Below, one piece after another: positions 1 to 8,316 of a stretch of 54,593 bases of DNA. Origin of the DNA: Acidimicrobiales bacterium (GTDB taxonomy: Bacteria; Actinomycetota; Acidimicrobiia; Acidimicrobiales; SZUA-35); assembly GCA_013003535.1 (NCBI GenBank), contig JABDIY010000081.1, positions 1-54,593 on the forward strand, in the 5' to 3' direction. A program made the translations under genes and the position numbers. Below the pieces are notes generated by a model that saw only the letters and a program-made list of their open reading frames with translations, did no database searches and was not told where the DNA came from. The number at the start of each line of letters is the position of its first letter. Position 1 is the stretch's first letter.

Positions 1-1
1 C

Positions 2-808
2 CTTTATGCCGTTCCAGGTGTGCCCTATGAGATGAAAGAAATGGTGTTGGGCAGCATCATCCCGGATCTGCGCAGGCGAGCAGGGGAGGAGTCAGTCATC
101 GCCAGCCGAGTCTTGCGCACCTGGGGCCAAAGTGAGTCCGGTTTGGCCGAGATTTTAGCCGACCGCATCGACGAGCTGGATTCCATCGGCAACCCCACGT
201 TGGCCTTTCTGGCCAGCGGCGTCGAGGGCTTGAAAGTTCGGATTACCGCCAAGGCAACCGACGAATCGATGGTACGAGAGCTTCTCGACGCCGAACAGAA
301 GATTCTGGAACCGCTGATCGGGCGCTGGGTATTCGGCTATGACGACGACAACATGGAGACCGTTGTGGTGCGAGCGCTCAAGGACAAAGGGCTCACTCTC
401 GCCGTTGCCGAGTCGCTCACCGGTGGGTATCTTTCCGGTCGGATTTGCGCAGTGCCGGGGGTGAGCGAGATCTACCGAGGGGCGGTGGTGGCCTACAACC
501 CCGAGATCAAGACCAAATTGTTAGGGGTTCCGGAGGGGCCGGTAGTCACTGAGTTCGCCGCCGCCGCCATGGCCGAAGGGGTGTGCAGGGCCTTGGATGC
601 CGACGTAGGTGTTGCGACCACCGGCGTGGCTGGACCGGCCGAGGCCGAAGGGCTACCCGCCGGCACGGTGTGTATGGCGGTCTCGATCCCCACCGATGAC
701 GGCGAGCGTTACACCCGCACCGCCACAGTCCGCCTTCCCGGTGACCGCGAACGCATCCGGCAGTTCAGCACCATCACCGTGCTCGACATGCTCCGCAAGC
801 TGCTGTAA
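2..808 (+). CDS. cinA: CinA-family protein (5' end outside window)
   Basis: This is the C-terminal part of a CinA-type protein, a nicotinamide-nucleotide amidohydrolase (NMN deamidase) that in many bacteria carries an N-terminal molybdopterin-binding-like domain. The frame is open from the first bases and encodes LYAVPGVPYEMKEM, typical of the end of the N-terminal domain, so the real start lies upstream of the window. The C-terminal amidohydrolase domain starts around residue 110 of the visible part; it contains AVAESLTGG and a later TGVAGP motif. The GTG at 20 is internal, not a start. Position next to recA is common in Gram-positive bacteria, where cinA and recA can be co-expressed. Here a 1-kb insertion with a repeat and an opposite-strand gene separates them. 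Identification is secure; exact function is inferred from the family. Confidence 0.9.
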   Translation, partial: LYAVPGVPYEMKEMVLGSIIPDLRRRAGEESVIASRVLRTWGQSESGLAEILADRIDELDSIGNPTLAFLASGVEGLKVRITAKATDESMVRELLDAEQKILEPLIGRWVFGYDDDNMETVVVRALKDKGLTLAVAESLTGGYLSGRICAVPGVSEIYRGAVVAYNPEIKTKLLGVPEGPVVTEFAAAAMAEGVCRALDADVGVATTGVAGPAEAEGLPAGTVCMAVSIPTDDGERYTRTATVRLPGDRERIRQFSTITVLDMLRKLL

Positions 809-886
809 TTCCCTCCGGGGGGCGTTCCGCCGGGCACGCAGCCCTCGCCTTCGGCGTGGCACTAGGTGCAGTATTCAGTCAGGCCG
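802..886. repeat. 85-bp direct repeat, copy 1
   Basis: This is the first copy of an 85-bp element, repeated at 903-987 with a period of 101 bp and, by eye, a single mismatch (ccctcc versus cccttc near the 5' end). The element starts inside the last codons of cinA and includes its stop codon. It contains two short perfect hairpins, GGCG-TTC-CGCC and CGCC-TTC-GGCG, so the transcript should be strongly structured. It may act as a terminator or mRNA-end stabiliser for cinA, but there is no T-run. Confidence 0.85.
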
Positions 887-902
887 GGACTGCCCAGTGT
901 GG

Positions 903-987
903 GCTGTAATTCCCTTCGGGGGGCGTTCCGCCGGGCACGCAGCCCTCGCCTTCGGCGTGGCACTAGGTGCAGTATTCAGTCAGGCCG
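903..987. repeat. 85-bp direct repeat, copy 2
   Basis: This second copy of the element at 802-886 carries the same two hairpins and a duplicated cinA stop context. It ends 8 bases before the stop of the leftward Thr-rich lipoprotein gene, so the tandem pair fills the convergent gap between cinA and that gene. The near identity of the copies suggests a recent duplication or a dispersed repeat family. Confidence 0.85.
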
Positions 988-994
988 CTGTCGA

Positions 995-1582
995 TTAGCC
1001 GTCGGAGGTTGATGTTGTGTCGGCCGTGGTGGACGAGCGGCGGGTGGTAGTTGTGGCCTCGGACGTCGTGGTTGTCGGTCGCGTCGTTGTGGTTGTTGGT
1101 CGGGTCGTTGTGGTTGTCGGTCGGGTCGTTGTGGTGGTCGGCTCGGTAGTGGTCGTGCTGCTGCTCGTGCTCGACGTGGAGTCGGATGGCTTCACTGTTG
1201 AGGACGTTGTTGCGCGACGGGTAGTGGTGGTGCGGCGGATCGTTGTGCTGGTTGTTGTGGTGTTGGCCGCTATTGCCTCGGCCCGCCCACGGAGGAATTC
1301 TTGTGCTCGATCGGGACAACGATGGTTGAACACGAACTCCTGAAAATCGAACTGTTCCGGTTCGAGTTCCCTCCAGATAGCTTGCAGAACATCGGGATCG
1401 AGCGAACACAGCAGATCGGCTGTTTCTAGCTTCACTCCCACCTCGGCTGGACTCAACACTCGGCCCTCGATGGCAGCCAACAGTTCTTCATTTGTTGGTC
1501 CGGTGGCGGGATCGCTGCCGCACGCCGCCATCGTCAGTGTCAGCAAGACCAAAATCGGCACGGTGAGACGACGAGGCAGCAC
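995..1582 (-). CDS. Thr-rich putative lipoprotein
   Basis: Predicted secreted lipoprotein of unknown function. With the GTG start at 1582 the protein begins with a classical lipoprotein signal: MLPRR, a hydrophobic stretch, then the lipobox TMAAC. A TTG start at 1639 would add 19 residues and is less natural. The first half of the mature protein is a compact region with Cys residues (LLCSLDP, HRCPD). The last 80 or so residues are an extreme Thr/Ser tail with three consecutive TTTTTRP units, encoded by 21-bp near-repeats. Such tails in actinobacteria are often wall-spanning, glycosylated linkers, but here nothing follows the tail. It diverges from recA. No known domain is recognised. Confidence 0.7.
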   Translation of the reverse strand: MLPRRLTVPILVLLTLTMAACGSDPATGPTNEELLAAIEGRVLSPAEVGVKLETADLLCSLDPDVLQAIWRELEPEQFDFQEFVFNHRCPDRAQEFLRGRAEAIAANTTTTSTTIRRTTTTRRATTSSTVKPSDSTSSTSSSTTTTEPTTTTTRPTTTTTRPTTTTTRPTTTTSEATTTTRRSSTTADTTSTSDG

Positions 1583-1693
1583 CCCAGCAGTATTCCATCC
1601 GGCGGACTCAAGAGGGCTCCATGTGCTGAGTGAAGTCAATCAGCGGAGCGAGCCCCGGCGAGCGGAACTAATAAACCAGCCAAACAGTTGCCA

Positions 1694-1707
1694 CGAACAC
1701 ATGTTCG
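1694..1707. promoter_or_regulatory. LexA (SOS) box upstream of recA
   Basis: CGAACACATGTTCG is a perfect match to the Gram-positive/mycobacterial SOS operator CGAAC-N4-GTTCG. It lies about 155 bp upstream of the recA GTG. LexA encoded at 25023-25670 should bind here and repress recA until DNA damage. The divergent lipoprotein gene might also be affected, but that is inference. Confidence 0.88.
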
Positions 1708-1860
1708 CAATTACACTGTTGTAAGCGGTCGGACCTGCTCTGGCGGTAACGCTGTCACACCCCCTGATTAGTGTCACAGACACTCAAAGAACAGAACATC
1801 ACGGCCCGCAGAGGCCCATTACAACCGGCGTGGAAGACTTCGCCTAAAAGAGGAGAAACA

Positions 1861-2991
1861 GTGGCTAAGACCAGAGCAGAAGACAAGGCGGCCAAGGACG
1901 CCGAAAAGATCAAGGCTGATAAGGCCAAGTCCCTCGAAATGGCGCTCAGCCAGATCGACAAGTCCCATGGCGTCGGCTCGGTAATGCGTATGGGTCAGAA
2001 GAAGACACTCGACATCGGTTCCATCCCTACCGGCGCTCTCGCCCTCGATCTAGCTCTGGGTATCGGAGGCCTTCCCCGTGGTCGTGTGGTCGAGATTTTT
2101 GGACCGGAATCCTCTGGTAAATCCACGCTGGCGATGCACGTGGTCGCCGAAGCTCAGCGCAATGGTGGAACCTGTGCCTATATCGATGCCGAACATGCCA
2201 TGGACCCCATCTATGCCCGGGCCATTGGTGTGGACGTTGACGAGCTTCTGATTTCCCAGCCCGACACCGGGGAGCAGGCGTTGGAAATTGCCGACATTCT
2301 CGTGCGATCGGGCTCGATCGATGTGATCGTTGTGGACTCCGTCGCAGCGCTCACACCACGAGCCGAGATCGAAGGAGAGATGGGAGACCATCACGTGGGC
2401 GCCCAAGCTCGCCTGATGTCTCAGGCGCTTCGGAAGATCACCGCCAACCTCAACAAAACCGACACCATCTGCATTTTCATCAATCAGCTTCGAGAGAAGA
2501 TCGGCGTGATGTTTGGATCGCCTGAGACCACGCCAGGCGGGCGGGCGCTGAAGTTCTACAGCTCGGTCCGTCTCGACATCCGTCGAATCGAAACACTGAA
2601 GAACGGCACCGAGATGGTGGGCAACCGCACACGCGTCAAGGTGGTGAAGAACAAAGTGGCCCCTCCGTTCCGGCAGGCCGAGTTCGACATTGCCTATGGC
2701 GAAGGGATCAGCCGGGAAGGGTCCCTGCTCGACATCGCGGTCGATCGCAACATCGTCAAGAAGTCCGGTGCTTGGTACACCTATGAAGGCGAGCAAATTG
2801 GGCAGGGCCGAGAGAACGTCAAGATTTTCCTGAAAGAGAATCCAGACCTCACCATGGAGATCCAAGACCGAGTACTTCGTGAAGTAGGGTTGTTGAAGGA
2901 TGACACTCCAACCGAGGATGCGAAGAGTCTGGTCGATAGTGACCTCGATTCCGACGATCCTTCGTTGGACGAACCCATCCGTCTCGACTAA
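1861..2991 (+). CDS. recA: Recombinase RecA
   Basis: RecA forms filaments on single-stranded DNA, drives homologous strand exchange, and triggers LexA self-cleavage. The GTG at 1861 is chosen because AGGAG lies 6-7 bases upstream and the product (376 aa) then has normal family length; the open frame further upstream (from 1771) is leader. Visible motifs are Walker [10 protein letters not shown] (about residues 81-89), the [10 protein letters not shown] Walker B region, and the L2-loop segment [17 protein letters not shown]. The N-terminus has a Lys-rich helix and the C-terminus is acidic ([13 protein letters not shown]), as usual. No intein is present. Control by a LexA box at 1694-1707 and a rho-independent terminator at 3024-3058. 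recX does not follow, unlike in many actinobacteria. Confidence 0.98.
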   Translation: MAKTRAEDKAAKDAEKIKADKAKSLEMALSQIDKSHGVGSVMRMGQKKTLDIGSIPTGALALDLALGIGGLPRGRVVEIFGPESSGKSTLAMHVVAEAQRNGGTCAYIDAEHAMDPIYARAIGVDVDELLISQPDTGEQALEIADILVRSGSIDVIVVDSVAALTPRAEIEGEMGDHHVGAQARLMSQALRKITANLNKTDTICIFINQLREKIGVMFGSPETTPGGRALKFYSSVRLDIRRIETLKNGTEMVGNRTRVKVVKNKVAPPFRQAEFDIAYGEGISREGSLLDIAVDRNIVKKSGAWYTYEGEQIGQGRENVKIFLKENPDLTMEIQDRVLREVGLLKDDTPTEDAKSLVDSDLDSDDPSLDEPIRLD

Positions 2992-3023
2992 CACCGGTCT
3001 ACGGGGCAGAGAAGTACCGCACT

Positions 3024-3058
3024 GGTACCGGGTCTTCGGACCCGGTACCGCTGCTTTT
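3024..3058 (+). terminator. Rho-independent terminator of recA
   Basis: A perfect 11-bp stem (GGTACCGGGTC / GACCCGGTACC) closed by a TTCG tetraloop, followed by GCTGCTTTT. It lies 33 bp after the recA stop codon and separates recA from the pentose phosphate operon. Confidence 0.93.
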
Positions 3059-3135
3059 GGTCACAACGCGCGAGCCAATTCACGAAATCGGTAATGAGAC
3101 GGGTGCAAGCCGCGCCCGATTAGTCTGAGACCCCT

Positions 3136-4236
3136 ATGGCGTCGATGGAAGCACTGATATTCGACATGGACGGCGTGCTCCTCGAGTCTGAGTCTCTCTG
3201 GCGTCAAGCCGAACAAGAGGTTTCCGACTCGCTTGGGCTCAACCTTGGTGACGCGGACTTCGAATCCACCATGGGCGTGCGGATGCGGGAAGTGGCCCAG
3301 CTCTGGTATGCCAAGGTGCCGTGGAAGGGTCCGTCCACGGATCAGGTGGCGCAGCGAGTGACCGATCGCGTGAGCGAACTGGCGGCGAATGCCGTGCCAC
3401 TTCCAGGCGTGATCGACGTTCTTGGCATGGCGTCAGCTCACGGTTATCGGCTCGGGTTGTGCACCAGCTCGGACACTTCATTGATGCACACGGTCCTGAA
3501 GGCGCTCAACCTCACGGAGGTTTTTGATGTTGTTCACAGCGCTCAGGGTGATCTCCATGGAAAGCCGCACCCGCTGCCGTACCTGCTCACCGCCGAAAAG
3601 CTCCGTGCCGACCCGCGTCGGTGTTTCGCCATCGAGGATTCGGTGGCCGGTGCGGTGAGCGCCAAGGCGGCAGGCATGACAGTGATCGCCGTTCCCGACA
3701 GCGCCCACACCGGTAGCGGCCGATTTGGCTTCGCCGATGTAACGTTGGCGTCGCTCACCCAACTGGATCATGAAATGTTGATGCTGCTGGCCGATGGCGC
3801 CAACGTGCCCAACATGTCCCGCCCTCGATTCCACCGGGCGTTCACCGTGGACGATCTAGCCGCCGCTCGCTGGTTCTACGGCGAAGTCCTGGGCTGCGCT
3901 GAGGGGCGGTCGGCACCAGAGTGGATCGATTTCGATTTGTACGGTCACCAGGTCGTCGCCCACCTCGGTCCCCGCCCGCCAGAGCCCGGTACCAATGCTG
4001 TGGATGGCCACCAGGTCCCCACCGAGCACTCCGGCGTTCTGCTCCACCGGCCTGCCTGGGAAGAGCTTGTACGCCGTCTGGAAGCCGAGGGAGATCGGGT
4101 GAGGTGGGTCATGAAGCCGACCACCCGGTTCGCTGGGGCAGCGGGGGAGCAGCAGACCTGCTTCGTTCTTGATCCGGCTGGGAATGCGCTGGAATTCAAG
4201 GCGTTTCGTGATGACAACTACGTGTTTGCCAGGTAG
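3136..4236 (+). CDS. HAD-family sugar-phosphate phosphatase fused to a VOC domain
   Basis: A two-domain protein of 366 aa. Residues 1 to about 215 are a HAD hydrolase of the beta-phosphoglucomutase / 2-deoxyglucose-6-phosphatase type: FDMDG with Asp10 and Asp12, CTSSD motif II, GKPHPLPY motif III and FAIEDSVAGAVSAKAAGM motif IV. From about residue 233 a glyoxalase/VOC domain follows (FTVDDLAAARWFYGEVLGC ... DPAGNALEFKAF). Each half is intact, so this is a real fusion and not a frameshift. It heads the gnd-zwf-glk-pgl operon, ending 17 bp before gnd, which points to a sugar-phosphate or reactive by-product as substrate; this is inference. There is no clear ribosome site; the ATGs at 3136 and 3145 are both possible. 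Confidence 0.85.
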   Translation: MASMEALIFDMDGVLLESESLWRQAEQEVSDSLGLNLGDADFESTMGVRMREVAQLWYAKVPWKGPSTDQVAQRVTDRVSELAANAVPLPGVIDVLGMASAHGYRLGLCTSSDTSLMHTVLKALNLTEVFDVVHSAQGDLHGKPHPLPYLLTAEKLRADPRRCFAIEDSVAGAVSAKAAGMTVIAVPDSAHTGSGRFGFADVTLASLTQLDHEMLMLLADGANVPNMSRPRFHRAFTVDDLAAARWFYGEVLGCAEGRSAPEWIDFDLYGHQVVAHLGPRPPEPGTNAVDGHQVPTEHSGVLLHRPAWEELVRRLEAEGDRVRWVMKPTTRFAGAAGEQQTCFVLDPAGNALEFKAFRDDNYVFAR

Positions 4237-4253
4237 CCAATAAGGAGAACGCA

Positions 4254-5270
4254 ATGCAACTCGGAATGATCGGCCTCGGTCGGATGGGCGCCAACCTCGT
4301 GCGGCGGCTGCATGCCGCTGGGCACGAGTGCGTGGTGTATGACGTCAACCCCAACTCGATTGCTGAACTCGTGGCCGAAGGTGTGGCCATCGGCGCCGAG
4401 AGTGAAGCGGACATGGCCAGCAAGCTCGCCACTCCACGGGCGGTGTGGGTAATGGTTCCGGCGGCGTACGCGGGGGCCGTTGTGATGAGCATGGCCCTAC
4501 ACCTGGAGGCCGACGACATCATCATCGATGGCGGGAATACTCATTACCCCGAAGACATCGCACGGGGCGATGAACTCATGCCACGAGGGATTCACTATCT
4601 TGACGTCGGCACCAGTGGCGGAGTCTTCGGGCTTGAACGCGGCTACTGCCTCATGATTGGGGGTGCGGACGAGCCCGTGCAGCGTCTAGATCCCATCTTC
4701 GCAACCCTTGCGCCCGGAGTCGAGACTGCAGAGCGAACACGAGGCCGAGATGGCGAGGTGACGTCGGCCGAGCATGGCTATCTCCACTGTGGTCCCATCG
4801 GTGCAGGACACTTCGTGAAAATGGTGCACAACGGCGTCGAGTACGCCATCATGCAGGCCTTCGCCGAGGGCTTTGCCTTGTTGGACCGAGCCGATGTGGG
4901 CAGCGAGGAGCGAAGCAAAGACGCCGAAACGGCACCGCTTGGTGACCCTCGGAGGTTCCAATACCCCATGGATGTGCCCGCAATAGCCGAGGTGTGGCGG
5001 CGCGGCAGCGTCGTTGGATCATGGCTACTCGATCTCACCGCCGCAGCCCTCCATAGCGACCCGGGACTTGATCAATTTCAGGGGCGAGTGTCGGATTCGG
5101 GTGAAGGTCGTTGGACTGTGCTAGCGGCTGTTGAGAGCGGTACGCCGGTCCCGACTATCGCCGATGCGCTTTTCAGCCGCTTCAGCAGCCGGGACAACGC
5201 CGACTTTGGCAACAAGGTTTTGTCGGCCATGCGCAGTGAGTTCGGCGGCCATCACGAGAAGAAAGAATAG
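4254..5270 (+). CDS. gnd: 6-phosphogluconate dehydrogenase, short (GntZ/YqeC-like) type
   Basis: Oxidatively decarboxylates 6-phosphogluconate to ribulose 5-phosphate in the oxidative pentose phosphate pathway. The start has a strong AAGGAG site. The Rossmann motif GLGRMG is at residues 6-11, followed by DGGNTHYPED and the catalytic segment GPIGAGHFVKMVHNGVEY near residue 181. At 338 aa it belongs to the short, usually NAD-preferring class, not the 470-aa E. coli class. The C-terminus ends in a charged tail (HHEKKE). It is 5 bp upstream of zwf and in one operon with the lactonase and glucokinase. Cofactor choice is inferred from length only. Confidence 0.93.
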   Translation: MQLGMIGLGRMGANLVRRLHAAGHECVVYDVNPNSIAELVAEGVAIGAESEADMASKLATPRAVWVMVPAAYAGAVVMSMALHLEADDIIIDGGNTHYPEDIARGDELMPRGIHYLDVGTSGGVFGLERGYCLMIGGADEPVQRLDPIFATLAPGVETAERTRGRDGEVTSAEHGYLHCGPIGAGHFVKMVHNGVEYAIMQAFAEGFALLDRADVGSEERSKDAETAPLGDPRRFQYPMDVPAIAEVWRRGSVVGSWLLDLTAAALHSDPGLDQFQGRVSDSGEGRWTVLAAVESGTPVPTIADALFSRFSSRDNADFGNKVLSAMRSEFGGHHEKKE

Positions 5271-5275
5271 AACCC

Positions 5276-6628
5276 GTGGCACCCCCTACGTCGAACGAAC
5301 CAAAGAACGCCGATGCGCTCATTCTCTTCGGGATCACGGGCGATCTTGCTCGTAAGAAACTCTTCGTATCGCTCTACAGACTCGAGGCCGACGGTCAGCT
5401 TGATATCCCGGTCATCGGGGTTGCTTCATCCGATTGGACGCTCGAGGAGTTGCGAAACAACGCTCGCGAGGCACTCGAAGAATCCGGCCAAGCAGTGGAC
5501 GATGAGGTGTGGGGCCAATTTGCTGCCCGGCTCGACTATGTATCCGGGGACTATCGAGAGGCCTCTACCTTCGAACGCGTTGCGGAAAAGATCGGCGACG
5601 CCGTCTGTCCGGTTGCCTACCTAGCGATCCCGCCGTTCCTGTTCTCTACGGTGGTCGAGGGGCTGGCCGCAACGGGGCTGAATCGGGGGAGGGTGGTGCT
5701 GGAGAAACCGTTCGGGCGTGATCTGGCCAGCTCTCGGGAATTGGACGCCTCGGTGCTCGCTCATTACCCCGAACGCCGGATCTACCGAATCGACCATTTC
5801 CTCGGCAAAGAGCCCGTCCTGAACATCCTGGTCTTCCGCTTCGCCAACAGCATCCTGGAGCCTCTGTGGAACCGGCAGCACATACGCCGAGTCACGATCA
5901 ATATGTTCGAAGACTTCGGTTTGGAAGGAAGGGGCAAGTTCTATGACGAGGTGGGGACCCTGCGCGATGTTGTCCAGAACCATCTACTCCAAATCCTGGC
6001 ACTCCTCGCTATGGAACCGCCGGTGTCCGATTCGGCCGATGCCCTCAATGACGAGGCGGCCAAGGTCCTTCGGTCGATGCGATCCATGGACCCTGCCAAA
6101 TCATGGCGAGGACAATACGACGGTTACCGCAGCGAGGCCGGAGTGAAACCAGAGAGCGACACCGAAACCTTCATCTCTGTTCGCGGCGAGATCGACAGTT
6201 GGCGGTGGGCCGGTGTTCCCTTCACCATTCGGGCTGGTAAGGCCTTGGACACAACGATCACCGAGGCAGTAGTGGAGTTCCTGAAACCGCCACGATCGCT
6301 CTTCTCGGAAGGAAACTTTCAGCCGCTCCCCAACACGATGCGGTTCCAAATGAAACCCAACGACACGATTGAGCTGAATATGCAGGCAAAGCGGCCCGGC
6401 GACAGTCTCCGCAGCGAAGGGGTGACCCTGGAGGTTGACCAGCGTGGCATGGAGGACGGTCCGTCGCCGTATCACCGACTCCTGGGAGATGCGTTGGTGG
6501 GCGATAAACGACTCTTCGCCCGAGGCGACATGGTGGACGAAGCCTGGCGCATCGTCCAACCCATTCTAGATGCCCCGCCACCGGTCGAGTTCTATCGTTA
6601 TGGTGCACCGGCTTCGGAGCTGGGATGA
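5276..6628 (+). CDS. zwf: Glucose-6-phosphate 1-dehydrogenase
   Basis: Catalyses the first step of the oxidative pentose phosphate pathway, glucose 6-phosphate to 6-phosphogluconolactone. The N-terminal dinucleotide motif is FGITGDLARKKL. The catalytic/substrate motif RIDHFLGKEPVLN is near residue 171, and the EDFGLEGRGKFYDEVGTLRD region is fully conserved. The length of 450 aa is close to the family norm. The start is a GTG 5 bp after gnd. The stop overlaps the ATG of the glucokinase gene (ATGA), so translation is probably coupled. Confidence 0.96.
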   Translation: MAPPTSNEPKNADALILFGITGDLARKKLFVSLYRLEADGQLDIPVIGVASSDWTLEELRNNAREALEESGQAVDDEVWGQFAARLDYVSGDYREASTFERVAEKIGDAVCPVAYLAIPPFLFSTVVEGLAATGLNRGRVVLEKPFGRDLASSRELDASVLAHYPERRIYRIDHFLGKEPVLNILVFRFANSILEPLWNRQHIRRVTINMFEDFGLEGRGKFYDEVGTLRDVVQNHLLQILALLAMEPPVSDSADALNDEAAKVLRSMRSMDPAKSWRGQYDGYRSEAGVKPESDTETFISVRGEIDSWRWAGVPFTIRAGKALDTTITEAVVEFLKPPRSLFSEGNFQPLPNTMRFQMKPNDTIELNMQAKRPGDSLRSEGVTLEVDQRGMEDGPSPYHRLLGDALVGDKRLFARGDMVDEAWRIVQPILDAPPPVEFYRYGAPASELG

Positions 6629-7521
6629 CCGAAGCCATCGATCACACCGTCGCCATCGACCTCGGTGGCACGAATGTTCGGGCGGCCCGGGTTGCGGCAG
6701 ACGGGACGATCGAGGATCGAATCCAGCGGCCAACGCCTCATCATCATCCCGAGCCCACCATCATCCTGGAAATGATGTCCGAGGTAATGGGCCTGTTCAC
6801 GCCGGGCCGAGCGGTTATTGGATTGCCGGGGGTGGTCAACCACGAGGACGAAAGCCTTGCCCAGGCCCCCAATATTCCCCAGCCATGGATTCCCTCACTC
6901 ACCGAACAATGGTTTGAACAGCGCTGTGGTTATGAAGTGTCCTTCGCCAACGATGCCGATCTTGCTGCGGTCGGAGAGGCCGCATTCGGCGCCGGACGGG
7001 GGCGACGAGACGTCGTGTACGTCACGATCAGCACCGGCATTGGTGCTGGCATCGTGGTAGGAGGCACCCTGGTTCGTGGCCGTCTGTCCGGTGGTGAGAT
7101 CGGACATACGGTGATTGATGCCACTGCGGCGAGCCGGGGTGAGCCGTGCACGGTGGAAGAACTGGGATCTGGCACAGCCATGAACCGGGAAGCCCGACGG
7201 GCCGGCTTTTCTGAACAGGGACGAGAGTTTGTTGAGCTCGTCCGCATCGGGAATCCCGAGGCGCTCGAGGTTTTCGATCGCGTGATCGGTGCGGCGGCGC
7301 TGGGCATCACCAATCTGTCGTGGCTCGTGCTGCCCCAGGTTGTCGTGATCGGGGGAGGACTCGGTCGCAACATTGACCTGATCAGACCGGTCGTTGATCG
7401 AGTTCTCGCTGCTCATGGGCCCGAGGCATCCGCTTCGATCGAGATCACCGTTGCCGGTTTGGGTGACGATGCCGCCCTAGCCGGAGCCGCAGCTTGGTGG
7501 CCTGCGGTTGGACGGGAGTAA
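6625..7521 (+). CDS. ROK-family kinase, probable glucokinase
   Basis: A ROK (repressor, ORF, kinase) family sugar kinase of 298 aa, expected to phosphorylate glucose with ATP and so feed zwf. Seen are the phosphate-1 motif AIDLGGTNVRAA at the N-terminus, GLPGVVNHED, the FANDADLAAVGEAAFGAG segment with the catalytic Asp, and STGIGAGIVVGG. The usual ROK zinc-binding CxCGxxGCxE cluster is absent; the corresponding region reads GEPCTVEELGSGTAM, so this is a zinc-less member. Overlaps zwf by 4 bp and precedes pgl by 2 bp. Glucose as substrate is inferred from the operon. Confidence 0.88.
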   Translation: MTEAIDHTVAIDLGGTNVRAARVAADGTIEDRIQRPTPHHHPEPTIILEMMSEVMGLFTPGRAVIGLPGVVNHEDESLAQAPNIPQPWIPSLTEQWFEQRCGYEVSFANDADLAAVGEAAFGAGRGRRDVVYVTISTGIGAGIVVGGTLVRGRLSGGEIGHTVIDATAASRGEPCTVEELGSGTAMNREARRAGFSEQGREFVELVRIGNPEALEVFDRVIGAAALGITNLSWLVLPQVVVIGGGLGRNIDLIRPVVDRVLAAHGPEASASIEITVAGLGDDAALAGAAAWWPAVGRE

Positions 7522-7523
7522 TC

Positions 7524-8240
7524 ATGGGCCAGACTGACATGGTGTCAGCATCCAAGGACCCCGCCCCAGACATCGTCGTGGAAGAAGTCGAGCAAGCCCG
7601 GTGGGCCTCTCGAGCAGCCGACATCACCGCAGCAGAGCTGTCTTTGGCCCTTTATCAACGCAATCGGGCCACGTTGGCGGTGAGCGGGGGTCGATCGCCC
7701 AAGGCCTACTTCCAGGAATTGACCAGAAGGAATCTGGCGTGGGACCGGATCACCATCCTTCAGGTGGATGAACGCGAGGTCCCGGAAGGCTCCGAGGAAC
7801 GAAACCTCACCGACCAAATCTCGAGCTTCGGTGACCTCGATGCGCGGTGGCTCCCACTCCCCGTGTCCGCTTCCGAAGATCCAAAGGCCCTCCGCGCATT
7901 CGTGGAGGACCTTCAAGAGGATGCTGGCAACCCGCCGGTCATCGATGTCGTGCACCTGGGACTCGGCGATGACGGCCACACCGCCTCGCTAGTCCCCGAT
8001 GATCCGGTACTGGATGAGCGACATCATGTGATCGCCCGTACTCAGCTCTACAACGGGACACATCGGTTGACGCTCACTGAACCAACGCTCAGCCGGGCCG
8101 GCTTCGTTCTCTGGCTGGTATCGGGGCCAAACAAGGCCGAACCGGTGAAGAAGCTGTTGGCTGGCGATCCCAGCATCCCGGGTTCGCTGGTGCGGGCCAA
8201 ACGTCAAGTGATGGTGGCAACGCCCGACGTCCTTCGCTGA
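7524..8240 (+). CDS. pgl: 6-phosphogluconolactonase
   Basis: Hydrolyses 6-phosphogluconolactone to 6-phosphogluconate, between Zwf and Gnd. The ATG at 7524 is preferred over the GTG at 7494 because GGGAG lies 5 bases upstream and the longer form would overlap the kinase gene by 28 bp. Motifs are AVSGGRSPKAYF near the N-terminus, QVDEREVPEGSEERN, and LGLGDDGHTASLVPDD around residue 148. The length of 238 aa is normal. Last gene of the pentose phosphate operon; a short hairpin follows. Confidence 0.94.
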   Translation: MGQTDMVSASKDPAPDIVVEEVEQARWASRAADITAAELSLALYQRNRATLAVSGGRSPKAYFQELTRRNLAWDRITILQVDEREVPEGSEERNLTDQISSFGDLDARWLPLPVSASEDPKALRAFVEDLQEDAGNPPVIDVVHLGLGDDGHTASLVPDDPVLDERHHVIARTQLYNGTHRLTLTEPTLSRAGFVLWLVSGPNKAEPVKKLLAGDPSIPGSLVRAKRQVMVATPDVLR

Positions 8241-8246
8241 ATAGTC

Positions 8247-8269
8247 CGCAGGTGGGATTTTTCCCTGCG
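8247..8269 (+). terminator. Weak terminator-like hairpin after pgl
   Basis: A 6-bp stem CGCAGG / CCTGCG with a T-rich loop lies 6 bp after the pgl stop. No T-run follows the stem, so termination here is only a possibility. Confidence 0.35.
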
Positions 8270-8316
8270 TGCCTCTAGACACATCGGTCAACTTCTGACG
8301 CTTGATTGCCGATCAA

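Noticed and set aside
1017-1343. Val-rich plus-strand ORF
   Set aside because: It is the antisense of the Thr-rich lipoprotein tail; its composition is a low-complexity shadow.
2050-2994. Minus-strand ORF of 314 aa across recA
   Set aside because: It is antisense to a highly conserved gene and has no known family.
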